DNA from: Symsagittifera roscoffensis
Lineage: Eukaryota > Xenacoelomorpha > Acoela > Convolutidae
Direction of reading: 5' to 3'
Assembly: GCF_963678635.1 (NCBI RefSeq)
Contig: NC_087068.1
Span: 59,520,872-59,584,871, forward strand
Length of the DNA stretch: 64,000 nt
Shown in pieces: positions 9,001 through 17,946 of the stretch. Made by a program: the position numbers and the translations under genes. A model generated the notes under the pieces. That model saw only the letters and a program-made list of their open reading frames with translations. It did not search any database and was not told where the DNA came from. How positions within the stretch are numbered: position 1 is the first letter of the stretch; each line of letters opens with the position of its first letter.

Positions 9001-12000
9001 CAAACAACCGAAACCAGAATTACCCGAACAATCAATCAAGGAATAACTCATATAATAGATCGAACTATAACAGACCAAACAATAATTACCAAAACAGATC
9101 GCGAAATAATTCACAAAATCGACACTCAAGTTATAATAATCGTTATAGAAATTATTCCCAATCACCACACCGGAATAATAATAACTATAATAATTCTAAT
9201 AATCGCCACAGAAGTAGTACACCTAAACATCAAAGACATATTAATCAAGTACAATCTAATCCAGAAACAACATCAGACCCTCCAGGTATTGATGACACAG
9301 TAACTGATACGTTACAACTCAACCAAATAAACTGTGGATCATCAGATTCAGAAAGCGATGCAGAAAACACTCTCTCCATCAACATGATAAAAGTCGAAAA
9401 TGACTATGAACCTGTTATATATGAAGAACCTATTTCATCACACATATATGAGAATCAATCAGAACTCCTTCACAATTATTATATTGAACCCGTCCATTCC
9501 ACACCGACGACACAAAAAACTAATGAAATTAACACTACAAACCAACCCAATGAGAAAGAAAAAACAAAATGCTTGAATACAAATCACATCTATCAAAACA
9601 TACAAAAAGAACAACCCAAAGAAAAAATTTGGACAATACCATTTCTTTTGGAAAGTCCAAAAAGCAAAGAATTTCAACCACCAGATCTTGAAATTGATTT
9701 TTTAATTGATTCAGGAGCAGAATCAAATATAATAAACATTCCCACATGGAATGAAATAAAAACCTTACACCCAAAGCTAACACCTCTTGAAACCTCCAGC
9801 AAACTAGCAACAGCACAAGAATCAACATTAATAAACTACGGAAAAATTCTATTATTTCTTCTCCCCACAAGAACAATGGAGCAAAACAAAATTTTAACCA
9901 AACCATTTAAACAAATATTCCATATCACTGATATTAAACATAATATCATTGGAATACCATTTATCTCTAAATATATACCAACAATCAACATCTTGAATAG
10001 TAAAATATTAATCAAAGATAAATATACAAAAACAAAAGACACATCCCTAACATTTTTTCAAAGATTAAATAAACAACCACCATTTTTTTCAAAATTTTAC
10101 CCAATATATAACCAACAAAGAAAACACTTGAAACCACTATCAGGAAACATCTATAATTTTTCAATCAAACAAGTTCACCAATATGATAAAAAACAAAACA
10201 AACAAAAATTTTATATGTCAGATTTTGAATTCAAACCTATTCATAAGTTTTTCAAAATCACAATCTCATCAATAAAATATTTGAAAAACTCGAATTCAGA
10301 TATTATTTCCTTACATGTATACAACAATACACCTTACCAAGTAACATTACCTTTAGGACTTTTAGGCTATTGCGAAACCAACGCTACAATATTACCAATA
10401 CACGAAAAAGCATATCGTGTAAAAAATATACTCCAATTACTAGATATTTGCCAATCCACAATCCTTAATGAAGAATTATCTATAAATAATATAATAAGTA
10501 ACGAAAACAGAAATACGGATTATTTCACAAAAACCCCATATTTCAAACCTACATTCAACATAAGTAACTACACAGAGAATCAACAGAAATTTTTAACAAT
10601 GTTTAATTTCCAACATTCACAAATAACACAAGACGAATTTGAAAAACTAGCAAAACAGCTAATCAAATATTCATCAGTCTATGCAACATCCAAATTTGAT
10701 GTTGGCAAAATTAGCTCATCACTACATCTCCCATTAAAACCAGACGCAGTTTTCAAAAAACAAAGAGCAAGTAAAGTACCAATTCACTTACACGATAAAG
10801 TGAACAGATTACTCGACATTTTAGAACAATACAACATTATATCACCAGTAAACAAAGAGGAACAACCAAAAGGCAACACATTTATCAACCCTGTTATCAT
10901 TCTAGCCAAAGGAGAATCATTAAAAATTGTTCTCGATGCTAGATACCTCAACTCACTCATAGATGAATCAAAGTGTAATTGGCCCATTGAACCAATACAA
11001 GTTATTTTAACAAAAATAAACGGAAAATACTTTACCACCGCCGATATGAATAGTGCATATAATCAAATGCCATTAGATGAACAATCACGACGCTTAACAC
11101 AATTTGTTATTGGAAATCAACAATACGAATTCGACCGCTTATTCTATGGAAAATCCATAGGACCAGCAGCATTTTCAGCTTTTATGAGCAAAATTTTTCG
11201 ACCACTAATACTCAAGAAAAACGCAATCACCTATTTAGACGATGTTTTTATGCAATCACAAACAAAAGAGGAAATGTTCAATGTTTTAGAACAATATCAC
11301 CAAATACTTCAGAACGAAAATCTGAAGGCCGCCCCCGATAAATCACACTTCTTTTTGACAAAAGTTAAATTCTTAGGGCATAATATAGAAAAAAAAACAA
11401 TCACTCCATTGAAATCACGTATAGACGCTATTCAAAAACTCCAACCACCAACAAATAAAAAGAAAATCCAAGAATTCCTTGGAATGTTAAACTTTTTAAG
11501 CAAATATGTTTATAAAATGCAATTATATCTACGACCATTCTATAACATACTTAGACAACAAAATAATTTTGAATGGAATATAGAACATCAAGCACGATTT
11601 GAAGAAATTAAAAAACTTCTAACTGAACAAATTTCAAACACAATTCCAGATTCAAATCAACCATTTTATGCAATGTGCGATGCTTCGAACTTTGGCATCG
11701 GCGCAGCATTATTACAATCACATAATAGTACAAATAAAATGAACCTCATATCAGCAAATTCTCGATTATTCACTCAAGCAGAACTAAGACTCTCAACTCT
11801 AATGAGAGAATGTACAGCCATAATATATACACTAACAGAATATGAATTTCTGATACTTGGATCAAAACATCCCACAGTTCTATTCACAGACCATAAACCA
11901 ATCATCTTTCTTTTTACACAAAAGTCTAATCCAAACCACCGAGTTTATAGATTTCAACTCATTTTAATGAAATTCCCAAACTTACATATAGTTTGGACCG

Positions 12001-12530
12001 CAGGAAAAAATCTTGCATTACCAGACACCTTAAGTCGAAATACGCCACCTGAATTACTTACACGAAAAACCACAGTTGAAATACCCAAAAACATAAAATT
12101 CTACCTTGCAGAAAATAAAACATCACCCCGATTGGAATGCAAATATGCAGTAAAAACTGACGTTGAACAATCACAAATAAATAATTTACAACATTTCCCA
12201 CTTTATTTAGATTGTCAAAATAATCACTATGAAGTTGATCTACTTGGAACATCAACTTTTAAACCAATCCCATATTCACAATGGATAAAAAACAACACCC
12301 AACAAAAAAGAATAAAACAACACCCGCCTAAAAAAGACCATTTTCCACTAATTGAAAAAGAAAATCTGACTGATAAAATAAACTTATCAGGACCACAAAC
12401 AAACGATTCAAAATACACAATAAATCAAGTTTTTGACCTCCATGACCCACTTGACACAATACCCTTATCTAAATTAGAAATCGAAAACATTTTTCTCCCC
12501 CAACAGAAACAATTACAATTTCAACACTGA
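6012..12530 (+). CDS. gag-pol: Gag-protease-reverse transcriptase-RNase H polyprotein
   Basis: One 2172-codon frame carries Gag and most of Pol with no stop or shift between them. Residues 1 to about 600 are a long, Gln/Asn/Pro-rich N-terminal region with no recognised domain. A retrotransposon-Gag/capsid-like helical region follows (about 600-800; DGAAQKWF, RFTQEFSKMF). Then comes one CCHC zinc knuckle, CNYCRRYGHSISEC (846-859), and a long Asn/Arg/Ser/Tyr-rich linker suited to RNA binding. The aspartic protease has its catalytic motif DSGA at about 1233. The reverse transcriptase has its first catalytic Asp in TADMNSAY (about 1678) and YLDD at 1741-1744. RNase H follows with CDAS (Asp about 1890), a Glu near 1933 and TDHKP (Asp about 1960). 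Integrase is missing from this frame and continues in the -1 frame. Products would act in the cytoplasmic particle. The start ATG overlaps ORF0. Family assignment is firm; functions are by homology. Confidence 0.95.
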   Translation: MSSTHTPGEESPDDDDIFPFIVDATTDRGQHIFCKNLLLLLLNLFEPGISPCKTEFPDVKIKRQIIDHYLKDICNLTQQYGIYSIEFSSPNQNHSKYIIQTDDLDLEFSKVFSEYIKSIQYHNSQRANSIFTNEVFAIIYSYISILENEIQIPNVSPTETSKHIRVRHEITLLSSFLNIIKENFTKDEVSQHTKHDLQKILAWFIIDYFTHNIDLISQARKNFRPQNSNDDTVITEQSDYVWDPEWSHPAFINFPQSISSQAISTISYVRDYVRVIPLTIDATPLNYNTFLPDMQNNSLNSTVIHNENLNGTRNLTQQDIQTPSHFINEEIVHTTTTQQSISPIRPNLTTPRNTNSSQTQVTLQSTVKPSVAPKYSHMDYQTYRPMTIPPKTRKTFTRNNFADHKYNYTHPSKTNYQPRKNFSNYTRSRNWDNPMAPPNSVNFQTNLHPPQDRSENYPFFQQNKNKKQTSYQMDYLSSDDDFLQPDIFTPYNQEYRGQGIQKPHTYHRIFSPQPIDTQIQQPIQQQNPINKSFQPIQQQNPTIANSYQPAQMQNEIPLPYYLQQHEITRNQLSNFSQMPNAAESLQMTMNPYLMGRSSITSNKPLMVFTGTDPEYSVEDYLNAVTANLILNIGPEPINTPLHQNWIHRRAALIQTTLDGAAQKWFSVLPIEIKSNWKRFTQEFSKMFDSERNKQQQRVLCNEIRRLPNETIKQLAVRIETLVRKAYSLNTHDYKNTKMTEILMMTLTPQLRKIAIKKRASHPSSIREPDLDFRKLVDKLEQAEITMKLEETENLKLQYVNRIETASTNINNIQESDTDLVEKITEILNIYEKHPNFKGKPSFKKWCNYCRRYGHSISECRQKQQDNQNKPQKYKEPNKSFYQYMKKDQNLPNKTVYSNNSSGKPLPNNTNYTRNQSPYNSSYRGRSPERRNTHNSSQNHYNRPNSRNNYSRSHSNTQRFVSRSNSQSRNNYYPNNQSQNSSYNRNRNYSNNRNRSYSNNRNQNYPNNQSRNNSYNRSNYNRPNNNYQNRSRNNSQNRHSSYNNRYRNYSQSPHRNNNNYNNSNNRHRSSTPKHQRHINQVQSNPETTSDPPGIDDTVTDTLQLNQINCGSSDSESDAENTLSINMIKVENDYEPVIYEEPISSHIYENQSELLHNYYIEPVHSTPTTQKTNEINTTNQPNEKEKTKCLNTNHIYQNIQKEQPKEKIWTIPFLLESPKSKEFQPPDLEIDFLIDSGAESNIINIPTWNEIKTLHPKLTPLETSSKLATAQESTLINYGKILLFLLPTRTMEQNKILTKPFKQIFHITDIKHNIIGIPFISKYIPTINILNSKILIKDKYTKTKDTSLTFFQRLNKQPPFFSKFYPIYNQQRKHLKPLSGNIYNFSIKQVHQYDKKQNKQKFYMSDFEFKPIHKFFKITISSIKYLKNSNSDIISLHVYNNTPYQVTLPLGLLGYCETNATILPIHEKAYRVKNILQLLDICQSTILNEELSINNIISNENRNTDYFTKTPYFKPTFNISNYTENQQKFLTMFNFQHSQITQDEFEKLAKQLIKYSSVYATSKFDVGKISSSLHLPLKPDAVFKKQRASKVPIHLHDKVNRLLDILEQYNIISPVNKEEQPKGNTFINPVIILAKGESLKIVLDARYLNSLIDESKCNWPIEPIQVILTKINGKYFTTADMNSAYNQMPLDEQSRRLTQFVIGNQQYEFDRLFYGKSIGPAAFSAFMSKIFRPLILKKNAITYLDDVFMQSQTKEEMFNVLEQYHQILQNENLKAAPDKSHFFLTKVKFLGHNIEKKTITPLKSRIDAIQKLQPPTNKKKIQEFLGMLNFLSKYVYKMQLYLRPFYNILRQQNNFEWNIEHQARFEEIKKLLTEQISNTIPDSNQPFYAMCDASNFGIGAALLQSHNSTNKMNLISANSRLFTQAELRLSTLMRECTAIIYTLTEYEFLILGSKHPTVLFTDHKPIIFLFTQKSNPNHRVYRFQLILMKFPNLHIVWTAGKNLALPDTLSRNTPPELLTRKTTVEIPKNIKFYLAENKTSPRLECKYAVKTDVEQSQINNLQHFPLYLDCQNNHYEVDLLGTSTFKPIPYSQWIKNNTQQKRIKQHPPKKDHFPLIEKENLTDKINLSGPQTNDSKYTINQVFDLHDPLDTIPLSKLEIENIFLPQQKQLQFQH

Positions 12531-14263
12531 AACAATATCAAAACCTTGACCCAGTAATTCGACAACTGAAATCATGGCACAAATATAAAACTAAACCTAT
12601 CAAAGCAGATTCAACTATTCTAGGAAACAAAACACTCCTCCGATATTTTCGAAAATTCAACAATACAACAATTAACGAAAACACAGACCTTCTAGAATAC
12701 AAACTAAATGAATCTACAGCCCCCTGTCTCCCTTTAAGTATGATTCTTGTAGCTTTTAATATTTCACATACACAAAATATTAAAGGACACTCTGGATCAG
12801 AAAAAACATATTCAAATTTTATACAAAACTTTTATTTCCCAAATGCACCAATTTGGATAAAAGTACTATGCAATGACTGTATAGTATGTCAACTAAATAA
12901 ACCTTACCCAAATCAAAAACAAATAGCACAAAAACAAGATTTTAAAGGACAAAGTTTGTACTTTAATCATCGTATCTCATTTGATACCAAAGGACCAATT
13001 TCACCCTCATCCGAAGGAAACTCCTACATTATGGTAATTGTTGACGCATTTACACATTATGTAGCACTTAACCCAGTACCACATTGTAACGCTTATTACG
13101 CTTACACAACACTCTATGAACACTGGATAGCAAAATTCGGACTACCAGAAATTTTAGTTACAGACAACGGTACAGAATTCATAAATAATGAAATCATCAC
13201 ACTATGTCATTTATATAACATTAAACACAAACCACGTACATCTCACGCACCTTGGACAAACGGCTTAGTCGAAGGTATGAACCGTTCATTACAAGAATAT
13301 CTCAGATGTATCATCAATGGAAATGATACAAGATATACCGAATGGTCAGCAGATGTAAAACTATTTCCCTTAGCATATAATTCACAAATCACGACAATTT
13401 TAGGAATGTCACCATATGAAATGGTTTTTAACCAAAAGCCACGCAAACCAATAATGTTTACAGCAAACTCTCATAAAAACTCACAAGGTTATTGTCAACC
13501 AAATAAAGACTCAATTTGTTATAACCTACCATTACATACACACGATGAAGATCATTTTCATCACCCACAAATTCTTAAATTAGCCTCCGGTACACACACC
13601 GAATGGATTTTAAACAGAGATAAAAAACACAATGAAATTTACCAAAAGGTAACAAAAAAGTTGTTACAAAGGCAAAATATTAATGAACAAATAAATTCAC
13701 GCTTTACACCAGCCTCCGATTTAAAAATTGGAACATTTGTTTTAATACCCAATTTTAATACTCAAAAAGGAATTTCAAAAAAGTTACAACCCCTTCGTAA
13801 AGGACCATACCAAATAATTGCAAAACCCACTGATGTCACATATAAAATCACCGACTCAGATAAAAAAGAAATCGTTCAACACCGAAATAACCTATTACCT
13901 TATTATCCAAAAGAATACGCACTCCGCGAACTAACTCAATTATATTCTTTTACAGGTTTAAAAGTTATTCAAAATAACCCACATACGGACAACATAACAA
14001 AGGAACAAAATGATATTCACCTCGGAAATCAAAATACAAAATCAAACACCACAAAAAACAATACAAAAAATCTCGATCAAAATACATCTCAAAAAGGAAG
14101 AAAAAATAGAAAAATGACAGAACAAATAATACCCCAAAAACAAATCGACAAATCAGAACATAGAGAGTCTTCACGACTTAGAAATCAACCACGTAAAAAT
14201 TATAAAGTATTCATCCCACAATCTAAAATATTAAAGAAAGTTGAATTTCAAAAACAACCTTAA
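12473..14263 (+). CDS. pol (integrase): Integrase region of Pol, in the -1 frame
   Basis: The frame is open from 12473 and overlaps the end of gag-pol by 58 bases; the first ATG is at 12740. Numbering from that Met, the zinc-binding module is H10, H17, C47 and C50, and the catalytic core is D82, D142 (in VTDNGTEF) and E178, a textbook DD35E. A C-terminal chromatin/DNA-binding part contains a GPY-type motif near residue 354 (KGPYQIIAKP), followed by a Lys/Asn-rich tail. The 89 codons upstream of the Met read like the usual linker between RNase H and the zinc module. So integrase is probably made from the polyprotein by a shift, or this copy carries a one-base mutation. No classic slippery heptamer is seen in the overlap; it holds T5 (12490-12494) and C5 (12497-12501) runs. 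Confidence 0.93.
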   Translation: MRNRKHFSPPTETITISTLKQYQNLDPVIRQLKSWHKYKTKPIKADSTILGNKTLLRYFRKFNNTTINENTDLLEYKLNESTAPCLPLSMILVAFNISHTQNIKGHSGSEKTYSNFIQNFYFPNAPIWIKVLCNDCIVCQLNKPYPNQKQIAQKQDFKGQSLYFNHRISFDTKGPISPSSEGNSYIMVIVDAFTHYVALNPVPHCNAYYAYTTLYEHWIAKFGLPEILVTDNGTEFINNEIITLCHLYNIKHKPRTSHAPWTNGLVEGMNRSLQEYLRCIINGNDTRYTEWSADVKLFPLAYNSQITTILGMSPYEMVFNQKPRKPIMFTANSHKNSQGYCQPNKDSICYNLPLHTHDEDHFHHPQILKLASGTHTEWILNRDKKHNEIYQKVTKKLLQRQNINEQINSRFTPASDLKIGTFVLIPNFNTQKGISKKLQPLRKGPYQIIAKPTDVTYKITDSDKKEIVQHRNNLLPYYPKEYALRELTQLYSFTGLKVIQNNPHTDNITKEQNDIHLGNQNTKSNTTKNNTKNLDQNTSQKGRKNRKMTEQIIPQKQIDKSEHRESSRLRNQPRKNYKVFIPQSKILKKVEFQKQP

Positions 14264-14857
14264 ATTCTACATTTAAAAATCTTTGCACCTCTGAAACATT
14301 TCATACTTTCATTTTTCAAGATAACATGCTGATAAACACGCAGCGATTCTAGTTCAAAATTAGCCAATAGGATTCATCCAATCCGTCACCTTCTATAACT
14401 TTAACACAAACCAACTAGACGAAAAATATTAAACTCCAGGCATATCTATAACTATAACTCTACGACCTCCAGGTCAAAAATAAGCAAACCACTCCAACTT
14501 GACAACTAAAATAAATATCACCATAATATCATAACCCTCCCTTATCTAATAAACCAAAGATCAACAATATTTCCCCAACTCAGCCCTCAAATGCCCCCCA
14601 AACAAATATGTTAAATTAGCCTAAAGTAAAAGAACGACCATTTTATTTAGCCTAAAGTATAAAAATCTCAAAAATACCCCAGATCATTTGACAAATGAAA
14701 ATAAAGACAAAGAAGACCTCCCGATCACCATAAAAATTGCCCCCAACAATTTTTTACAAAACTCAACCCACTTGTCAAAAAACTAATAAATAATCCGACC
14801 ACACTTGAAAATTGCCCCAAACAACAAAAAATATTCGATCACGAAGCCATTTCTTAA
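14264..14857 (+). other. Non-coding spacer between integrase and the small membrane ORFs
   Basis: No open frame of note is present. The spacer is A/C-rich with small direct repeats: TTAGCCTAAAGTA occurs twice near 14620 and 14650, and AATTGCCCC-type blocks recur. It could hold splice signals for downstream genes, but none is clear enough to assign. Confidence 0.5.
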
Positions 14858-15073
14858 ATGCTCTTCTATCAAACAGTCACTAAAATTATCACAAACCTCA
14901 AACAATTTTTTACGATACTTGAAACTTTCATAATATTTCTTTTTGATATCCTTGAATCTTTTCTAATACTCTTAATCATTTTTTGTAATATTTTTTTAAT
15001 TTTCTACACTTTATTCGAACTATTTCTCCAACTTTCAAAAACCCTTGATTATATCCACAGGTACGATTTATAA
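14858..15073 (+). CDS. Small hydrophobic membrane protein 1 (71 residues)
   Basis: This short ORF is dominated by Phe, Leu and Ile. After an N-terminal stretch of about 15 polar residues, residues 20-60 form one long or two short membrane-spanning segments (FIIFLFDILESFLILLIIFC). The tail is polar. It lies just upstream of a second hydrophobic ORF and of the envelope region. Tiny membrane ORFs next to envelope genes occur in several virus groups, but I recognise no family here. Low-complexity AT-rich DNA can give such frames by chance, and elements 2 and 3 lack this segment, so conservation cannot be tested in this window. Confidence 0.35.
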   Translation: MLFYQTVTKIITNLKQFFTILETFIIFLFDILESFLILLIIFCNIFLIFYTLFELFLQLSKTLDYIHRYDL

Positions 15074-15083
15074 AATTATCTAA

Positions 15084-15260
15084 ATGATACGAACTATTTT
15101 CAGTAGAACTGATATTTTTCTACTATTTGTAATTTTCATAACATTTCTATCATCCCTCATTTTGACTATATGCAAATGTATAAAGAAAGCAATCATCACA
15201 TTCGCTCTAGCAACAATCCTCCTAATTCTTTTCTTAGAAGAATACTTTAATAAACATTAA
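15084..15260 (+). CDS. Small hydrophobic membrane protein 2 (58 residues, two predicted helices)
   Basis: It starts with ATG ten bases after the previous small ORF. Two hydrophobic segments, IFLLFVIFITFLSSLILTI and AIITFALATILLILFL, are separated by a short basic loop (CKCIKK), giving a hairpin membrane topology. This resembles the layout of viral small hydrophobic or viroporin-type proteins, but there is no sequence match I can name. It ends 20 bases before the ORFX frame opens. No homologous segment survives in the other copies of this window. Function is unknown, and a chance frame is possible. Confidence 0.35.
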   Translation: MIRTIFSRTDIFLLFVIFITFLSSLILTICKCIKKAIITFALATILLILFLEEYFNKH

Positions 15261-15280
15261 CTTTTTTACTAAAAGAATAG

Positions 15281-16414
15281 ACCAAAAAGCTATCAAAAAT
15301 TGCTACCCAAAAGTCACCAAGTCAGTCTTCACCGACATCATCCCAAGATAACCCAACAACACCTTCAACTACCAATAATCCTCAAACATCTACACGAATT
15401 TCCTTTCAAGATAACCCATACACTTTTGAAGAACGACACGCTCGTTTATCAGAACCACTAGAACCAGTTCAACGACAAGCACCTCTAAGCGAACCAACAT
15501 ATAACTTATACCCAACACTACCCCAAGAATTAAGTAGAATAAGAAATCCTAGTCAAAACCAAAATACAGTCGAAATAAATAGACAAATTATACATCCTCG
15601 ACGGAACAGGAATTTTCTAACTCCCCGAGTTCATTTTGATATACCTCAATCCCCATCACAAAACACTCCAGAAAACCTCATTGGTATATTACCAGAAACC
15701 CTTACGCTTCTTTCACAACGTAGCACCTCAAGCCTACCATCAGATTACTTAGGTTCAACACCAACATCTGAACAAATACGTGAAAATCCCTTTAACCCCC
15801 CAAACCAGGCATCACGACTACCATATTGGACAACACATTCATTTACACAAGGTGAATTAAATTTAGTCAATGATCCAATAGATATTTCTACGGATACAAC
15901 AACATCCTCATCACTACCAGAAACAATATCACTACCATCAACACCATCAATAAGCCAGATTTCACCACCACCTTTTAACTTAAATTTTCCAAATAATCTC
16001 GACGCCAGATATCGAGAACAATCATCAACAAATATCCCTTTAAGACTAGATTGGAATACATTTACAGCCCCTCCACCATTATTTGGACAACATCTAGAAA
16101 GTAATCGCCTCCACAACTGGGCACTTAATAGATTACAATACCGACAAGACATTCACGACGATATCCGTGATCACAATATCCAAATACTCCAACAAAACAG
16201 TTTACAATTAAAGTTTGAAATCACAGTTAAATTAAACAACATTACTCAACATCCCTACCCATTAAACCCACCGAACATAACAGCTCAATCACTACCACCA
16301 CCATTTATAACCACTGAATTAATATATAAATACGACAGATATACCAAAAAAACAATTGGTTACATCACATTTTATAACCCATACTCAGGATTATCATACA
16401 CATGTATATTCTAA
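15281..16414 (+). CDS. ORFX: open frame without any methionine, just before env
   Basis: A 377-codon frame stays open from 15281 to a TAA at 16412-16414 and overlaps the env start by 13 bases. It contains no Met codon, so it cannot start by itself. It must be joined by splicing (a candidate acceptor with a T-run upstream is ...CTAAAAGAATAG at 15280), use a non-AUG start, or be reached by a shift. The product is Pro/Ser/Thr/Asn-rich and apparently disordered over its first ~250 residues. It then has a more ordered tail (RLHNWALNRLQYRQDIHDD, then a strand-rich end YITFYNPYSGLSYTCIF). Elements 2 and 3 carry the same sequence in the same place, so it is a genuine family component. No transmembrane segment or known domain is seen. 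Confidence 0.65.
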   Translation, partial: TKKLSKIATQKSPSQSSPTSSQDNPTTPSTTNNPQTSTRISFQDNPYTFEERHARLSEPLEPVQRQAPLSEPTYNLYPTLPQELSRIRNPSQNQNTVEINRQIIHPRRNRNFLTPRVHFDIPQSPSQNTPENLIGILPETLTLLSQRSTSSLPSDYLGSTPTSEQIRENPFNPPNQASRLPYWTTHSFTQGELNLVNDPIDISTDTTTSSSLPETISLPSTPSISQISPPPFNLNFPNNLDARYREQSSTNIPLRLDWNTFTAPPPLFGQHLESNRLHNWALNRLQYRQDIHDDIRDHNIQILQQNSLQLKFEITVKLNNITQHPYPLNPPNITAQSLPPPFITTELIYKYDRYTKKTIGYITFYNPYSGLSYTCIF

Positions 16415-17946
16415 AATTATTAATTTTTCTCCAACTCCTTTTTCTAGTAATCTCAAATCAAAACATAAACCCTTCTCCCCGCACAGGACCCCAAGATTTA
16501 TTAGTAACACATTACGATTGTGAAGAAAACGAACAAAAAACACTACACAAGTATGCAATAAATCAAGTATCACAGTGCGAAACAGAACCCCAAGCCATAG
16601 AAACTACAAATGTCATAGCAACACTTTATTCAAAAGCCCGAGCAACTACAGTTATAGGATATAAATTCACAGCAACATTTTCTGAAAAGAAAGTACATTG
16701 TTCACAAGTCTCAAACGGAAATAAAAACCGACTTGACCATGAATCATTCTACCAGAGTAATATAGAACGACTTTTACATCTCAATCCCGAAGATTGTAAA
16801 AACGAGTTACTCCGACTAAACATCACAAAAAATAAAAACACAGATAGAAATTTAGTATATTTCCAAGTTTTTTCAGATTCTGTACATCAAGCAGAACTTG
16901 AAAGATATCAAGGACATATAAAATTAGATGAAAAATACCCATACAACGGCGCACACGGACGATTAACCTATGACATGCACGATAAACACTGGATACCACA
17001 CATTGGTATAAATGACCCATCAAACTGCAAAGCAGACACAAAAAATAAAGGATACCAAGAAATAATGTTTTTCGATTGGAAAATACAACTCGAAAAAATA
17101 CAACTCACACGAGATTTATCAGACAACACAATGCTTTATCAAGGAATTAGATTACCTTGTAAAAACGACCAAGGTTATTGCGACCCTACAACCAGAACAC
17201 AAGCAACATTTGTTTGGTTCCCCGAAGACACATGTACAACATTTCAAGTAGCAAAAATACACGCTCGTATGATAAAATTTCACGAAAAATATTTTATACA
17301 ATCAATACCATATGAACAAGTAAATCCATTACGAAAAATAAGTTCTAATTTTCGAAACATTCATAATATAGAAAATAAATTAACACGTTTTCAAATATAT
17401 CAAGAAACAGAACTTGCATGTAAATACAGAAACCCACTTCACAAAACACAATACTCTGAAATATTAGTTGAATACGAAAATGGATTCGACATGACCACTG
17501 GAAAAATAAAAGTCGACCCATACGCCACAAGTCATCCCCTAAACGAAGGAACATCATATATACCAGTTAATTTTCAAAAGAATACAGGTCAACCTGGTGG
17601 ACATTTAAAACCCCAAAACGATCAAAGCACACGTTTACAAGAACTATCACTAATGAATAGTACATATTTTGGTAATATCCACTATGATATTCACTTAGAT
17701 ATGAAACTAGACTACACGATTAGCCGAATTTTTCAAGAAATGTCACTCTCCGAATTAGAAACATTACACCAACTATGCGAATTAGAAAGAACACAAATAT
17801 TACAATCACTTGCACTAGCAGTATTAAAAATACCCTACGCAGGATATTTACTATCAGGAAATAGATCAAATTTTTTAGACTATGAAGGAAACATCTTATG
17901 GTTTTATACTTGTACTAAAAAAAGTATCACCACTATACGTTTTTGA
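16402..17946 (+). CDS. env: Envelope glycoprotein, N-terminal part (chuvirus/mononegavirus-like)
   Basis: The 514-residue frame starts with a clear signal peptide (MYILKLLIFLQLLFLVIS). The ectodomain is Cys-containing and opens with a THYDCEE block, followed by regularly placed Cys residues and the blocks ELERTQILQSLALAVLK and NFLDYEGNILWFYTC. This order matches the glycoprotein family shared by chuviruses/related negative-strand RNA viruses and some invertebrate LTR elements; I recognise it by pattern, not by search. Its role would be receptor binding and membrane fusion. It lacks the furin-site/F-protein look of baculovirus-derived errantivirus envelopes. The frame ends early: at a run of seven A (17917-17923) the homologous reading continues in the +1 frame, so env is split in this copy. 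Confidence 0.75.
   Translation: MYILKLLIFLQLLFLVISNQNINPSPRTGPQDLLVTHYDCEENEQKTLHKYAINQVSQCETEPQAIETTNVIATLYSKARATTVIGYKFTATFSEKKVHCSQVSNGNKNRLDHESFYQSNIERLLHLNPEDCKNELLRLNITKNKNTDRNLVYFQVFSDSVHQAELERYQGHIKLDEKYPYNGAHGRLTYDMHDKHWIPHIGINDPSNCKADTKNKGYQEIMFFDWKIQLEKIQLTRDLSDNTMLYQGIRLPCKNDQGYCDPTTRTQATFVWFPEDTCTTFQVAKIHARMIKFHEKYFIQSIPYEQVNPLRKISSNFRNIHNIENKLTRFQIYQETELACKYRNPLHKTQYSEILVEYENGFDMTTGKIKVDPYATSHPLNEGTSYIPVNFQKNTGQPGGHLKPQNDQSTRLQELSLMNSTYFGNIHYDIHLDMKLDYTISRIFQEMSLSELETLHQLCELERTQILQSLALAVLKIPYAGYLLSGNRSNFLDYEGNILWFYTCTKKSITTIRF

Noticed and set aside
8887-9303. 138-codon plus-strand frame inside the Asn/Arg-rich Gag linker
   Set aside because: It is an alternative frame of a repetitive linker, Ile/Thr-rich only because of the repeat, with no start context or motif.
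6434-12418. Many minus-strand open frames of 60-140 codons within gag-pol and integrase
   Set aside because: They mirror the low-complexity, G-poor coding strand of element 1. The plus-strand domains are firm, and the minus frames show no motifs.
12473-12530. A classic -1 slippery heptamer before integrase
   Set aside because: I checked the in-frame codons of the overlap and found no X XXY YYZ heptamer. Only single-codon slips on T or C runs are possible, so a programmed shift is not asserted.
6012-12530. BEL/Pao or Copia classification
   Set aside because: The order is RT-RNase H-integrase with a DD35E integrase plus GPY motif, and the YLDD context fits Ty3/gypsy. Copia would have integrase before RT.
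17910-17930. Programmed -1 frameshift in env at the A7 run
   Set aside because: The downstream env reading is in the +1 frame relative to the first part, so a standard -1 slip at this run would not reach it. Mutation or homopolymer error is simpler.
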